Of a stretch of DNA of 64,000 nucleotides, positions 39,623 to 50,288 are shown piece by piece. The stretch's first letter is position 1. Each line of letters begins with the position of its first letter. The position numbers and the translations under genes are program-made. Source of the DNA: Pyropia yezoensis (Eukaryota; Rhodophyta; Bangiophyceae; Bangiales; Bangiaceae); the NCBI GenBank assembly GCA_009829735.1, contig CM020620.1, positions 22,604,020-22,668,019 on the forward strand, in the 5' to 3' direction. The notes under the pieces were generated by a model, which saw only the letters and a list, made by a program, of their open reading frames with translations, ran no database searches and was not told where the DNA came from.

Positions 39623-41566
39623 ATGGCGACCCCGGGAGAGGAGACGGACTCTCTGGATGAGCGTATGGAGGACACCTCCTACGGTGCAGCGCCCGCCGGG
39701 ACTTCCGGCGGGGGCTCCGCGATCGCTCCGGGGGATGGGACTCCCGCGTCACCCGGCTTTGGGTTGACGGCGGGATCTCCCCCGGAGGCGGGACAAGTTG
39801 TCCCGCGTGAGGCCTCGGGGCGGTGGTTTTACCCCGCTTGGCCTCTGTATGAGGAGGGGTTGACTATTCTTCGCTGTGGCCGACTTGGCGCGGCGATGGG
39901 TCGGGTATGGGACCGCCTACGGGAGAAGTATTCCCGTAGGGTCGGGTTCCCGGCCGGCTTCAGGACGGACCAGTTTGCCTTCCTGGACGACGAGGAGGTC
40001 GAGGACGTACAGCGGGCCAAGGCCATGGTGGACCGCGGGGGAACTATCCCGGGTCCCGGCGACTTGCCGACCTTTCCTTGGGACGCGGTGGCAACTCGCC
40101 CCCCGTACCTTCACGAGGCCGATCCGCACACTCATCACTTTGATGTGCGGATGGAGAAGGGCTTGCGACGAGGTCCCTACTTGGTGACCTCGGCTCAACT
40201 TGAGTTTCCTCAGCAGTCTGCTGCCAGTAAGGAGCAATACTACCCGAAGAAGCCCGAGTGGTGGCCTCAAGTTGAGGTCCCCTACGGGTTCCCGGCGTTG
40301 TTGCCACGGTTGCTTGACCACTTTGGCTCCGTCATGTTGACGGCTGGCCCTGATCACCAGGTGTGGGCCATGTTGGCCACCCAGTGGCTCCTTGAGGTCA
40401 TGTCGACCTGGGTCTCTTGTGTTCAGCGGCGGGGGATGCTCTGGCATCTCCCCCTCCGGCTTATCCAAGGTTTGGAACAGCTCACCCCTCAGCTAGTTGC
40501 TGAGGGGTGCTCATCAGGACAACTCACTCTACTTGAGGAGATGCTCCGCCTCCACAAGTTTATCGAGTGGGAGAGCATTGAGCACAAGTTGCGCCGCCCC
40601 ACTCGTGGGCCCAAGGACGATGGCGCACTTCGCCAGTTCGTGTGGGTCGCTCGTGAACTTCACGACGGCCGTGTGGTCCTACGAGAGGGGTTGGGCATCG
40701 GGGACTACCCGTATGCCCCGGGGGTGGATCGCCACACTGCGCCACCCCCGGACAAGCCCATAGTTATGGCTGTGCCCTCATATGATGACCATATGACTCA
40801 ACCTACTGCGGGGGCCCCAAGTCGGGGTTGCAGTTACACCCGGGTCCCGCCACCTCGGCGTGTCCCTCCGCTTCCTCCTGTCCCCTTCCAACCGCACGGG
40901 GACATCCCGATTAGCGTGGCCATTGAGTCGACCACCCCGGTGTCCCCCAACTTGGGGGCCACCCTCTTGACGGTATACCCCAAGTTGGTGTTACTGCCCA
41001 CGCCTCTAACCTCAGAGATGATGATCACCACGTTGGTGCGCACCATTTCCTGGTTGGCCGCGTCGACCGCAACCCTCCAACCTTCCGAGACTCCTCAACT
41101 TGAGGAGCGCGTTCGTACTGCAGTGGCGACCGCGAGCTGCGAGTCGGTGGCGGAGTTTATGACGGCCGAGTTGGCTCGCATTGGGGCTATTATGCCCCAG
41201 CCAGCCCCACTTGGGCGTGGCAAGCGTCGTGCGAGCCGGGCATACTCGCCTCCTCGCCGTCGTCGCCGTCACTCGCGGCGCTCTCCCTCCGTATCCGAAG
41301 ACGAGTTGTCTTACTCCGTCTCGGAGTCCTCGACTCCGTCTGAGTCGGAGTCGGTCCGGCGTCTGCGTCGCAAACTTGCGCGCAAGACTAAGCAGAAGAG
41401 TAGCCACGGTCGGCGCCACTTGCGCGACCGTGAGGGGCGCGACGGTTCCGACTTGGAGCCGCCGCCCCCTCCAACGAGTGGAGACCGTTATCGGCGTGGG
41501 TCTCGCCGCTCGCCTCTACGTGAGGGCGAGGGCCGTGGAGTTGGAGAGTCTAGCATGCATGCCTAG
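39623..41566 (+). CDS. E2 antisense ORF (647 aa), homologous to the E1 antisense ORF
   Basis: On the opposite strand to E2 gag-pol, between pol and the 3' LTR, ending 112 bases from the pol stop (tail to tail). The ATG at 39623 sits in a good context (GAGAGCCATGG). The N-terminus is acidic and Gly/Ser/Pro-rich. The core (about residues 60-350) shares with E1 an acidic EEVEDVQRAK-type helix, then PPYL, then YYPK, seven residues, VEVPYGF, then LATQWLLEV and LWHLPLRL. A Pro-rich linker follows, then a helical part (SEMMITTLVRTISWLAA) and an Arg/Ser-rich tail (YSPPRRRRRHSRRSPS, RRLRRKLARKTKQ) that could bind nucleic acid or act as a nuclear signal. It remains open for 648 codons although this element's pol is broken. 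No known domain recognised. Confidence 0.8.
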   Translation: MATPGEETDSLDERMEDTSYGAAPAGTSGGGSAIAPGDGTPASPGFGLTAGSPPEAGQVVPREASGRWFYPAWPLYEEGLTILRCGRLGAAMGRVWDRLREKYSRRVGFPAGFRTDQFAFLDDEEVEDVQRAKAMVDRGGTIPGPGDLPTFPWDAVATRPPYLHEADPHTHHFDVRMEKGLRRGPYLVTSAQLEFPQQSAASKEQYYPKKPEWWPQVEVPYGFPALLPRLLDHFGSVMLTAGPDHQVWAMLATQWLLEVMSTWVSCVQRRGMLWHLPLRLIQGLEQLTPQLVAEGCSSGQLTLLEEMLRLHKFIEWESIEHKLRRPTRGPKDDGALRQFVWVARELHDGRVVLREGLGIGDYPYAPGVDRHTAPPPDKPIVMAVPSYDDHMTQPTAGAPSRGCSYTRVPPPRRVPPLPPVPFQPHGDIPISVAIESTTPVSPNLGATLLTVYPKLVLLPTPLTSEMMITTLVRTISWLAASTATLQPSETPQLEERVRTAVATASCESVAEFMTAELARIGAIMPQPAPLGRGKRRASRAYSPPRRRRRHSRRSPSVSEDELSYSVSESSTPSESESVRRLRRKLARKTKQKSSHGRRHLRDREGRDGSDLEPPPPPTSGDRYRRGSRRSPLREGEGRGVGESSMHA

Positions 41567-41677
41567 TTGGCTGCTGCCTTTTTTGTGAGAGTGTGAGGGT
41601 TAGGGCTGTAGTTAAAAGCCACTCTGCGTACCACTTCGTCTTGAAGCACTCTCTTGGCACTGTTGCTCGGCCTTCCC

Positions 41678-44600
41678 TCACGTTGAGGGAGGGCTGTTAG
41701 GGTCTATCTCATTCCGGGCACAGTACGCCCGGACCTTCTCAGCGGGAAGGTCCTCCACATACTCCCACGTATCATCCTTGGCTTTGTAACCAAACCAACG
41801 CACCCTCAACATGAGGCGGTCAGTGTCCTCATCCCAGCCGTGGTCGATGAACTTATCGAACACGTACTCCTGCGGGCCCTGTTTGGCCGCAGGCAGTGAG
41901 GGGAGGCGCCACGCTTCCAACGCACGTGCCCAAGCTGGGTCGCCTACAGGTGGTGTTGCAACTTTGACCACGTCCTGTCCGTTCACGGTGCGGACCCCAT
42001 CGTCACTTTCGATGGTAAAGCGCCGCCCATCAGTACGAAGGACCTGGTACGGCCCCTTCGGCTGGAACACCAACTTACCCCCAGTTGGGGTGTGTGAGTG
42101 TACCAGCACCCAGTCACCCTGCTCGGGGACATGCTTCGCATTGCGCACCCTTTTGTCAAAGGTACGCTTGTAGCGCTTTTGTGCTTTGTCCATCTCAGCC
42201 CTGACTTTAGGGATCAGGTTTTCAAGCCTAGCAGCGAACTCCGCCTTACTCTCAGTAGGAGTAGGCGTCCTGCCACCATCCTCCCTAGTTGGGAGCGGCC
42301 GCCGCACGGCAATAGACCGCACGCGACGGGGGGTCACAAAAGCGAGGGGTACTTCCCCGGTAGATGAGTGAACCTGCGAATTGTAGGCAGTGGTAAGAAT
42401 AGAAATGTATTGGTCCCACGTCTTCACGTGCTCACTCACATAGTGGCGCAGCTGCCTAACAATAGTTTTGTTGAAGCGCTCCACCTGCCCATTAGTTTGT
42501 GGGTGGTAGGGGGTGGCATAGTTTGCCTTAACCCCCAACTTATCCAGCACTCCCTGAAGCAGTACAGATGCAAATTGCGGTCCATTGTCCGATAGTGTAC
42601 TATCCGGAATGCCATACGCGGCAACCCAGTGATCTAGGAAGGCTGACACGACCGACATGGCCGTGATCTCTGCCAGTGGGATCGCTCGCGTAAGTTTCGT
42701 GAAGCGGTCACAGATGACCAGGAGGTACTGGTTGCCCTCCTCGGTCACTGGCAGTGGCCCAAGGATGTCCATCGCCAACGCGGCGAAGGGCTCCTTGGCC
42801 GGGAACAATAGCATAGCCGTAGTGGGGCGCCGTTCCATCAGACGGTTCTGTGCACAACTTGTGCAGGCAGCCACCCAACTGTAGATGTCCACCACCATGG
42901 ACGGCCAGTAGTACCTGGTCCTCAGGGTCTGGTACAGTTTACTAGACCCCAGGTGTCCACCCGTGGGAGCGTTGTGCTCCCTCTCAAGGATACTGTCCTT
43001 GAGGGATGCGGGGACGACAAGATGTTCGGTCCCCTGAAATACCCCCCTCCTCATGAGGAGGCCATCATCTCCCAGAAAGAATCACGTCTCCGCCACTGTA
43101 TCCAGTGTATCCCTCTGCGACTTGCAGAAGGGATCCTCGGCCTGGGCCTTCACCACCTCGTCCAGGGACAGGGGCAAGTACTTCTTGTTCCCTGGCGCCT
43201 CGGGGTTCAACGTCTGACCCGAGCGCGTGACCACCCCCACGATGGGGATGTCCTCATCGACTGGGGTGGTGTCCAGTCCCTCGGTAGGTACCCGAGAGAG
43301 GCCGTCGGCAAGGGCATGTTGCCTGCCAGGTCGGTACTCAATATCAAAGTTGAAGGGTGCAAGTCGCACCCTCCACCGGTTGAGACGAGTGTTCGTACAG
43401 TCCGTCTTGAAGATGAACTGCAACGCGCGGTGGTCACAGCGGATGAGGAACTTCTCACCCTCTAGGTAGTGACGAAGTGACGTCACCGCCCACACCACTG
43501 CGAGTCCTTCCAACTCGGTGACTCCGTAGTTCTTCTCGGCCGAGTTCAGCCCCTTGCTGAAGTATCCCACCGGCAAGTACTCCTTGTCCGGCTGCTGCTG
43601 AAGCAACACACAACCAAGTTGGTCGTAGCTAGCGTCCACATCCAGGATGTAGTGGCCTCCCAACCTGGGAATAGCCAGGATAGGGGGCTTCAGCAGAAGG
43701 TCCCGAAGAGTCTCAAAGGATTCCTGCTCCACCCGACTTGGGGGAGGCAGGTTCTTCGGTAACGTTGAGCTCACTAACTCATTCAACGGCTTCGCTACCT
43801 TGGCGAAGCCCTTGGTGAAACGTCGGTACACGTTACACATCCCGAGGAAGCTCCTCATCTGGGTCTGGGTCCGGGGGTACTGAGCCTTACGGATGGCCCT
43901 CAAGTTTTTCTCGTTGACACTGAGACGCCCCGGCGGACAACATGTCCCAAGTATTCCACCTCTTGAGTGAAGAGGTGGCACTTGCTCGCCTTCAGTGACA
44001 CACCGGCGTCAGCAAGTAGCTTGAACACCTGGCCAAGATGGCCAATGTGTTCCTCCGGACTTCGGGAGAGCACAATGATATCGTCTAGGTACACGAGACA
44101 GATCTGCCACCGTACTCCGGCTAGAATCATGTCCATAGCGCGCTGGAAAGTTGCCGGCGCGTTACACAGGCCAAACGGTAGACGCTTGCACTGGTAGGTA
44201 CCACAGTGACAGGTAAAGGTAGTTTTATGCCTGTCCTCCGGGGCAATGGGAATTTGCCAGTACCCCGCGTTACAGTCCAGGGTAGAGAACACGTTTGCCT
44301 CCCCCAGAGAGCCCAGACAGTCGTCCATCCTAGGTAGGGGATAACTGTCCTTCACCGTGCTCTCGTTGAGCTTACGGTAGTCGATACAGAACCGGGGGGT
44401 CCCATCAACTTTGGGGACGATAACCACCGGACTCGCCCACTCGGCGTTGCTGGCCTCGATCACATCGAGGGCCTCCATGCGAGCAACTTGCTCCTTAACG
44501 AGGGCCCTTGAACGGGGTCCCCCCCTATACGGTTGTTGGCGTATAGGGGGTGCACCGGGCTTCAACTCGATCCGGTGTTGGGTAGCTCTCATGAGTCCCA

Positions 44601-45660
44601 ATTGACCATCCCACAACTTATGATATTGGTCCAAGAGGCGTTCAACTTGAACCCTCAACCTGGGTGGAACACCCTCCATGTTCACATGGGGCCGAGGAGA
44701 GGCGGCCGACTTGGCTTGATGCTTCTCCTTTCCGGACTTCGGGTCGCTACTTGCGCCCGCGTTGAGGGTGACCGCTACTACCGGTCCCTCGTGTTGGTCG
44801 ATATAGCCGAACTTGGCTCCCGACTTGAAGTACTTGGGCGACGAGCTCAGGTTCATCACCTGGATCCTCCACGGGACTCCGGCTTTGGAGTCCATCGTGC
44901 CAAGGGCAACATGCACTTGGTGCTTGCGAGCAAGACGGGGGTTAGGGTGCACCAACCCGTTCCCCGTATAATCAGTTACAACATCAACGTGCGCCACCGA
45001 GTTGGGGGGCAACGTGACTTTACGGGCTAAACGCAGGGTAGCAGTAAACCCTTCCCTCACAGAGCAAACAGGCTTCGACTGTGAGACTGTCACAGGAGCC
45101 ACAGACTTTCCCTTACCAAGGATGGGGATAGTCTCCCCATTCATCAACTTGACCCAGTACTCAGGGCCACAAATCAAAGGCACTTGTGTTACGACATAAG
45201 GGGTACCCAGAAGCAGGGGTACCGATATATTCTCAACTACACCATAGGTCACGTCGACCTCATGGGTCCCCAACCTAGTTGGTAGGGTCACGGCACCAAC
45301 GATGGGAAGTACCCCACCATTGATATCGATCAGATGGTCAGCTTTAGACTTCCAGCGTTGGAGCTTCATCTCCTTTGGTAATAGCGACTTGCGTATCAAG
45401 GAGGCTCCTGACCCGGTATCAAGTACGATACGGGCACAACAGGCGCGGCCGGGGGCAAGTTGCACCCGTCCAGCCACCTGGAAGTTCTCACCCGTCAGCA
45501 CCGCGATGACCCGACGTGGGTTTACGTTCTTGGGGAGTCCTACCCGAGGTGGGCGGACCCCCTTAGGTCGCCGCAGTATCCGACACGGTTGATTCGTCCT
45601 TTTGGCCCACTTGGCCGAGGCGACCGTTGTGAGCTTCGGACGACCAGCTCCAACGGTCAT
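41678..45660 (-). pseudogene. pol: E2 Pol polyprotein with one frameshift and one stop
   Basis: Starts at ATG 45660, which overlaps the gag stop as ATGA. The first segment (45660-43900) has protease (IVLDTGSGASLI) and most of the reverse transcriptase (FCIDYRKLNEST, PFGLCNAPATFQ, YLDDIIV). A one-base loss around 43925-43945, just after EYLGHV, shifts the frame. The second segment (to 43082) completes RT and RNase H (LDVDASYDQLGC, TELEGLAVVWA). A TGA at 43084-43082 interrupts the linker, after which the same frame resumes to 41678 with integrase (GGHLGSSKLY ... CTSCAQN; AMDILGP; LSDNGPQF; NGQVERFNKTI) and a chromodomain (YVFDKFIDHGW ... LRVRWFGYKAKDDTWE). Compared with E1 all domains are present, so the two lesions are probably recent. 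Confidence 0.93.
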
Positions 45661-47603
45661 TCGTTTCTCGCCGACTTGGCGTCCGAATCTGAGGGCGAAG
45701 GGGAAGACGACGAGTCCGAGGACGACGTGTCCGCCCCCTCCGCCGAGGGTGTGGCGACCGCCACTACCGGTCGAGACCCACCCTCGCGGCGTGAACGTAC
45801 TTCGTTCGTAGCCGACTTCTTACTCGCATTCCTAACAAGTTGTTGGATGCGTTTACTCAACTTGGGGCAGTCATATGCCCAGTGTCCATCGGAGTTGCAG
45901 TTCCAACACCGATGGTCAGTTCCCGGAGGGGTCTTCCCAACTGGGGAAGACGAAGAGATACCCTGGGAAGTTCCCACGGCAGCTACCACCCTCTCCTCGC
46001 GGATTCGGCGTGCCTCTCTCAACTCTCTGGCCTGGCGCGCCTCCTCCCGTTCCTTGGCCAACTCGGCCTGACGCTCCTGGCGTTGTTCCTCCCGCAACTT
46101 GCGGTAGGCCTCGCCTCTGCGATAGGCGAACCTAGCCAACTCGGCCAGGGTCGCCCGGGCAGTGTTATGCTCCCGGGTCTCCATCCGGACTGACCAATGG
46201 AGTCCCTCCACAAACCGACTCTTCACCACAGCTTGTGGATGAAGAAACCCACAAAGATTGTTGAGCTTACGGACTCGCTCCGCAAAGGACAACTCGTCCT
46301 CCGCCTCTTCCTGATGGGCTTGCGTGAACTCCTCGACTTGAGAAGCCAACGCCGCTTCATCAACTATGGCCCTCAACAACCAGTTGACGAGCTCCAAATA
46401 GGACGTCACCTCCCCAGCGCCTCCACTCGAGGAGCTGGGCATGACGGACATAAGTTCTGTCCGCAGGTCGCCCTTCGTAAACTCCTGTAGCATGTAAAAA
46501 GCCATGCCTTCACTTATGGCATTGTCGTCACAGGCTTTTGTGAAACGACGTAGGAACTCAAAGACACGGAGGGGGGGAGTTCCATCCCACTCCGCTTTGT
46601 GCCCAAAAGAGTGAAGTGCATTCTTCTTGGCACGGCCCATGGCTCGGGCCTGGTCAGGACCATACGCCACCGACTTGTTGTGGAGGGCGTAGGTCTCACA
46701 ATCAAAGATCCTCTGGTAGACCGGGTTGGCTACCTGGATCCTGGGCGGCACCTCACGTTGAGGGAACAGCCGCTGTGGCACGGGGGTAAGTTCACCCTCA
46801 GTGCCTGTAGTCCGGCGCGGCGCGCTTGGTGTAGCCGCCGGCGTTGCCGGGGGGAACTCCCCCATGAAGGGCATATGCCCCACCGAGTATGGTGTGGCTC
46901 CCTCGTTGGGAGTCACAGGTGTCGCCCCCTGTTCGGGGCGACCCGAGATAGGCGTGAGGGGGGATTCCCCCTGCGCCTGCGGGCTCGAAAGCCCCGAACC
47001 GGTCTGGACATTAAGGCCATCTGGCAAACTCGCTACAATCTGATTCAGAATAGTATTCGTCATCGTGACCACCAGGTCCGGCAAAGTCTGCCGCAACACA
47101 TTGGTCGCCTCCCGACGGACAGTTTCCGTGAGGAGTGGATTGGCGACTCCAGTTGAGTCTCGGTCCGCCTCCGGGAGTCCACCTGAGGGGTAACCACGAT
47201 CCTCAGGGGCCTCAACCGGGGGCATGGGCGCGAGCCCATCGCCGACCAATGGAGGTCCGCCGTCCTCCGAAAGCCTAGTTGGCGACGGCTCCATGCCAAA
47301 GTTGGCTCCAACCCGAGTGGAACCCGCGGGGACAGTCCTCACCCCTTGGGACGTTCCCGTTGAGTATACCACACGGTGGCCAGACTTCGGCCCACCCACA
47401 TCAGAAGTGTCACCCGAGTGAACTCCCGACTGAGTCGGGGTGGCCTGTTGCCCGCCCGCACTTCCAGTCCTGCTGGCTTGAGGGACCTCCAGTCCCTCTG
47501 CGACCCCAGGTAAACCCACCTGTGTCTCACCAGTATTCAAAGGCACTGAAGTACGTGCGTCACCCGCGTACTCCCCGGACGACGGGGGGTCCGAACCGGC
47601 CAT
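45657..47603 (-). CDS. gag: E2 Gag polyprotein
   Basis: 648 residues from the first ATG at 47603. The N-terminal ~290 residues are Pro/Gly/Thr-rich. The Gag capsid domain follows (VFEFLRRFTKACDD ... MLQEFTKGDLRTELMSV ... VNWLLRAIVDE), then a long charged coiled-coil segment rich in RE/EAR repeats (about residues 500-570). A CCHC knuckle CWNCNSDGHWAYDC comes next, then an acidic Ser tail. It ends RNE before TGA, closely like GNE in E1. The last codons read AGA AAC GAA TGA, so the heptamer here is GAGAAAC rather than GGGAAAC, and the stop overlaps the pol ATG. Confidence 0.92.
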   Translation of the reverse strand: MAGSDPPSSGEYAGDARTSVPLNTGETQVGLPGVAEGLEVPQASRTGSAGGQQATPTQSGVHSGDTSDVGGPKSGHRVVYSTGTSQGVRTVPAGSTRVGANFGMEPSPTRLSEDGGPPLVGDGLAPMPPVEAPEDRGYPSGGLPEADRDSTGVANPLLTETVRREATNVLRQTLPDLVVTMTNTILNQIVASLPDGLNVQTGSGLSSPQAQGESPLTPISGRPEQGATPVTPNEGATPYSVGHMPFMGEFPPATPAATPSAPRRTTGTEGELTPVPQRLFPQREVPPRIQVANPVYQRIFDCETYALHNKSVAYGPDQARAMGRAKKNALHSFGHKAEWDGTPPLRVFEFLRRFTKACDDNAISEGMAFYMLQEFTKGDLRTELMSVMPSSSSGGAGEVTSYLELVNWLLRAIVDEAALASQVEEFTQAHQEEAEDELSFAERVRKLNNLCGFLHPQAVVKSRFVEGLHWSVRMETREHNTARATLAELARFAYRRGEAYRKLREEQRQERQAELAKEREEARQARELREARRIREERVVAAVGTSQGISSSSPVGKTPPGTDHRCWNCNSDGHWAYDCPKLSKRIQQLVRNASKKSATNEVRSRREGGSRPVVAVATPSAEGADTSSSDSSSSPSPSDSDAKSARNE

Positions 47604-47702
47604 GTTGGCTAACGATCCGTATGACACGGTCCAAGTCCACCGCCGCTCTGAGACAGAGGGCCCCCTACACCCGGGTGCACCCGGAGGTAAAGTTTACCTC
47701 TG

Positions 47703-47720
47703 TCCCCTGCTGCTCCACCA
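47703..47720 (-). promoter_or_regulatory. Primer binding site of E2
   Basis: Reads TGGTGGAGCAGCAGGGGA on the minus strand, two bases inside the 5' LTR; identical over 18 bases to the E1 site, while the LTRs are unrelated in sequence. Confidence 0.85.
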
Positions 47721-47722
47721 AA

Positions 47723-48191
47723 AGTGGCAAAAACCTCTCGCACACGCGACACCCAAGTTGGGGCGGTGTACAAAGGCTGCCTCCCGTGTCGGGGGAACCG
47801 GAAGAAGTGCAAGTCGCACACACTCTGTCCCTGTTGTGGGGCAAACCCCCCACTGACAAACAAGAAGATGGTGTGTGGTCCAACAGTTTCTTGGTCGGGA
47901 CGGGGACGCAGGGCCAAGCCCCGCTGTCCCTCCCCTTATCCCCCCAGGGTCCACTCGGAATCTCGCCACTCAGAATCTCCCACCCCAGCACCTGCCCACC
48001 GGGCCACACGAACATTCAAGACGATAAATGCAGAAAACCCTCAAATCCAAGTTGGATTTACTACTAAGCTAACTATCCCAAACTTAGGGAATATGGACCC
48101 AAATGCAGGGGGAGGAACGGATCAGGCTAGTGGCCTGCCGCCCCTTGCATGGCACGTGTTGCCCCCCTACCTGGGGGTCAATACTGCCACA
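47723..48191 (-). repeat. E2 LTR (5' in element orientation)
   Basis: 469 bp. Its inner terminal base is changed (A at 47723 where the other copies have T), and a handful of other substitutions separate it from the 38815 copy (for example at the 27-35 base positions). Confidence 0.95.
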
Positions 48192-48196
48192 GTTTT

Positions 48197-48893
48197 GCTC
48201 TTACGGCACTCGCCAGCGGCTGGCGCGCCAAGGGCGCCATGCCAGCTCCGCCTCGCAGTGCCCGCCCTGTGCACCCGCCCCGCCCTGCCCCGCAGTGCCC
48301 GCCCTGTGCACCCACCTCACCGCGCCTCATCATTTTCGCACGGCCCGCGCGGGGGGATCGCGCCTGCCCCACCGCGTGCGCCGTTTTTGTAAAGCGACAA
48401 CCACTCTCCTCTCATTCGCCGACCCGCCTCCGCCGCCTCACATCGACCCACCCGCCTGTCGCTCCTACCACTATGCCTGGTCGTGCTCCCCTGTTTTCTC
48501 CAAACCATCATGGCACCCTCCGCGCCCCGTGGCACCCTCTGTCCCTCCGATCCATGTGAATGTGGACCGAGAGGATGCGTCGAAGCCGCGTGCGACGCTG
48601 TCGCAGCGCTCCAAGCGCCAAAGTCCCGAATGGCCACCATGCCTGCACAGAGAGCTGCTCGGTCGATGACGGGACCAGCGCACACAGCGTTCGTACTCTC
48701 AAGGTCGCGGCCAACGCGGGGATGGCGAGTCGATGCGGCTGAACGGCCCGTTCGGGCGCCCTCCGAGCAGCGACTCCTGGAAAATGGAAACGAGCGCGGG
48801 GAAGTCCGCAGCAGAACTTCCAGCGGGAACCTCCTCGAGAGGCCATTCGCCGTCACTCTATTTTTTTCAAACCATGCTGATGCACATTGTGAG
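48197..48893. other. Host spacer with a short tandem duplication; no gene recognised
   Basis: At about 48255-48312 a ~38-bp unit (CGCAGTGCCCGCCCTGTGCACCC plus spacer) is present twice. Plus-strand frames near 48510-48930 are open but show no family motif. Confidence 0.45.
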
Positions 48894-48911
48894 TACAGTG
48901 CGTATTCGGTT

Positions 48912-48959
48912 ATGTGCGGCTCGGTTATGTGACCCCTGTCACATAACCGAGCCGCACAT
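48912..48959. repeat. Perfect 22-bp-arm hairpin beside the Tc1 left end
   Basis: Arms 48912-48933 and 48938-48959 are exact reverse complements, with loop CCCT. The arm contains the GGTTATGTGAC part of the terminal repeat, so it looks like a terminal-repeat segment copied and inverted onto itself. Confidence 0.9.
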
Positions 48960-49239
48960 TGCACGAGAGGCGTCCTCAGCTCGACCCAATCTTCCGCATC
49001 AAACATGGCCTTGTATTTCCCAGCATACATTATTGGACTGACACAGCAGGACAGCAAAATATTTGGCTGTTGTCCGACGCACATGGCACGACGCGCGGCG
49101 GCCACCCGCATCCCACCTGCCACGCACAGTTCGCGGTACCCACCCTCGTTCTTTCGTAACGCTTCCCTTGCGCTTCACCTCCAACCACCATCCCGGTTCG
49201 GCTACCACGGTTTTCACTGCCGCCGTTACCCCCGCCTGT

Positions 49240-49731
49240 CTCCAACCTACGTTCAAAAGCGGCCGGCAGTCCATCATGGTGTAGGGGGGCTTCTCGGCGC
49301 GTGGTCGCACCCCCCTGGTGCTCGTCAATGACTCCATGAATTCGACCCAGTATGAGGGGGTCATGGGCGACTCAATCTTCCACCACATTATGGCCTATTT
49401 TGGGGCGCCTGACGCCGCCTGGCTGCAGGAGGACCTTGCCCCATGCCACGCATCCAAGTACAGCCGCGACGACAAGGCCCACCTTGGGTTCGAGTGCCTT
49501 CCCTGGGAAGGCCAGAGCCCAGACCTCAACCCGATTGAGAATGCATGGGACGAGCTCAAGCGCCGTCTGGCGGCCCGGGAGGAGCAGCCCGGGAACAAGG
49601 AGGACCTCTATAAGGCCCTGTGTGAGGAGTGGGAGGCCATCCAGGAAGCCTTCTTTACCCGTCTGGTGGATTCGATGAAGCGCCGTGTGCGGTGTGTGAT
49701 TGCCGCCAAGGGGACGGGGACCAAATACTGA
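49240..49731 (+). pseudogene. Tc1-like transposase, C-terminal part, with a TAG in the WG motif
   Basis: Open from ATG 49336, with homology extending upstream in the same frame through a TAG at 49282-49284. The upstream part reads KSGRQSIMV then TAG then GGFSARGRTPL; the family has MVWG here, so TGG-to-TAG is likely. The second catalytic Asp is in WLQEDLAPCHASK and the Glu in GQSPDLNPIENAWDELKRR, with 34 residues between them, the DD34E spacing of Tc1. The first Asp and the DNA-binding half are not seen upstream in this frame. It ends at 49731 (GTKY). Confidence 0.8.
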
Positions 49732-49819
49732 GGGGGGGATCCAATGGGGCAACGTTTTTCTTGGTGCACAGTAAATCGACTGGAGGTTCGGATCAAATCG
49801 GGCAATGATTTCTGCGTAC

Positions 49820-50288
49820 TGTGGCAAAAACCTCTCGCACACACGGCACCCAAGTTGGGGCGGTGTACAAGGGCTGCCTCCGGTGTCGGGGGAACCGGAA
49901 GAAGTGCAAGTCGCACACACTCTATCCCTGTTGTGGGGCAGTCCCCCCACTGACAAACAAGAAGATGGTGTGTGGTCCAATAGTTTCTTGGTCGGGACGG
50001 GGAAGCAAGGCCAAGCCCCGCTGTCCCTCCCCTTATCCCCCCAGGGTCCCCTCAGAATCTCGCCACTCAGAATCTCCCACCCCAGCACCTGCCCACCGGG
50101 CCACACGAACATTCAAGACAATAAATGCAGAAAACCCTCAAATCCAAGTTGGATTTACTACTAAGCTAACTATCCCAAACTTAGGGAATATGGACCCAAA
50201 TGCAAGGGGAGGAACGGGTCAGGCTAGTGGCCTGCCGCCCCTTGCATGGCACGTGTTGCCCCCCTACCTGGGGGTGAATACTGCCACA
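49820..50288. mobile_element. Solo LTR of the E2 family
   Basis: 469 bp, same ends (TGTGGCAAAAACC ... GCCACA) and same length as the E2 LTRs, with scattered substitutions. The flanking pentamers CGTAC (49815-49819) and CTTAC (50289-50293) match at four of five bases, as expected for an aged target duplication. The interior has been lost, presumably by LTR-LTR recombination. Confidence 0.9.

Larger units (their letters stand above)
38815..48191 (-). mobile_element. E2: Ty3/gypsy chromovirus with damaged pol and antisense ORF
   Basis: 9.38 kb on the minus strand. The 469-bp LTRs (38815-39283 and 47723-48191) differ by several bases, and the perfect 5-bp target duplication GTTTT lies at 38810-38814 and 48192-48196. 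In element order: 5' LTR (right), primer binding site, gag, pol with chromodomain, an ORF on the opposite strand, polypurine tract, 3' LTR (left). The layout is the same as E1 but the proteins and LTRs are clearly diverged. The pol gene has one frameshift and one stop, so this copy is not autonomous as read. LTR differences show it is older than E1. Confidence 0.95.

Noticed and set aside
48317-49123. 268-codon minus-strand ORF across the Tc1 left end
   Set aside because: It runs through the terminal repeat and hairpin, has no motif and has no ATG support.
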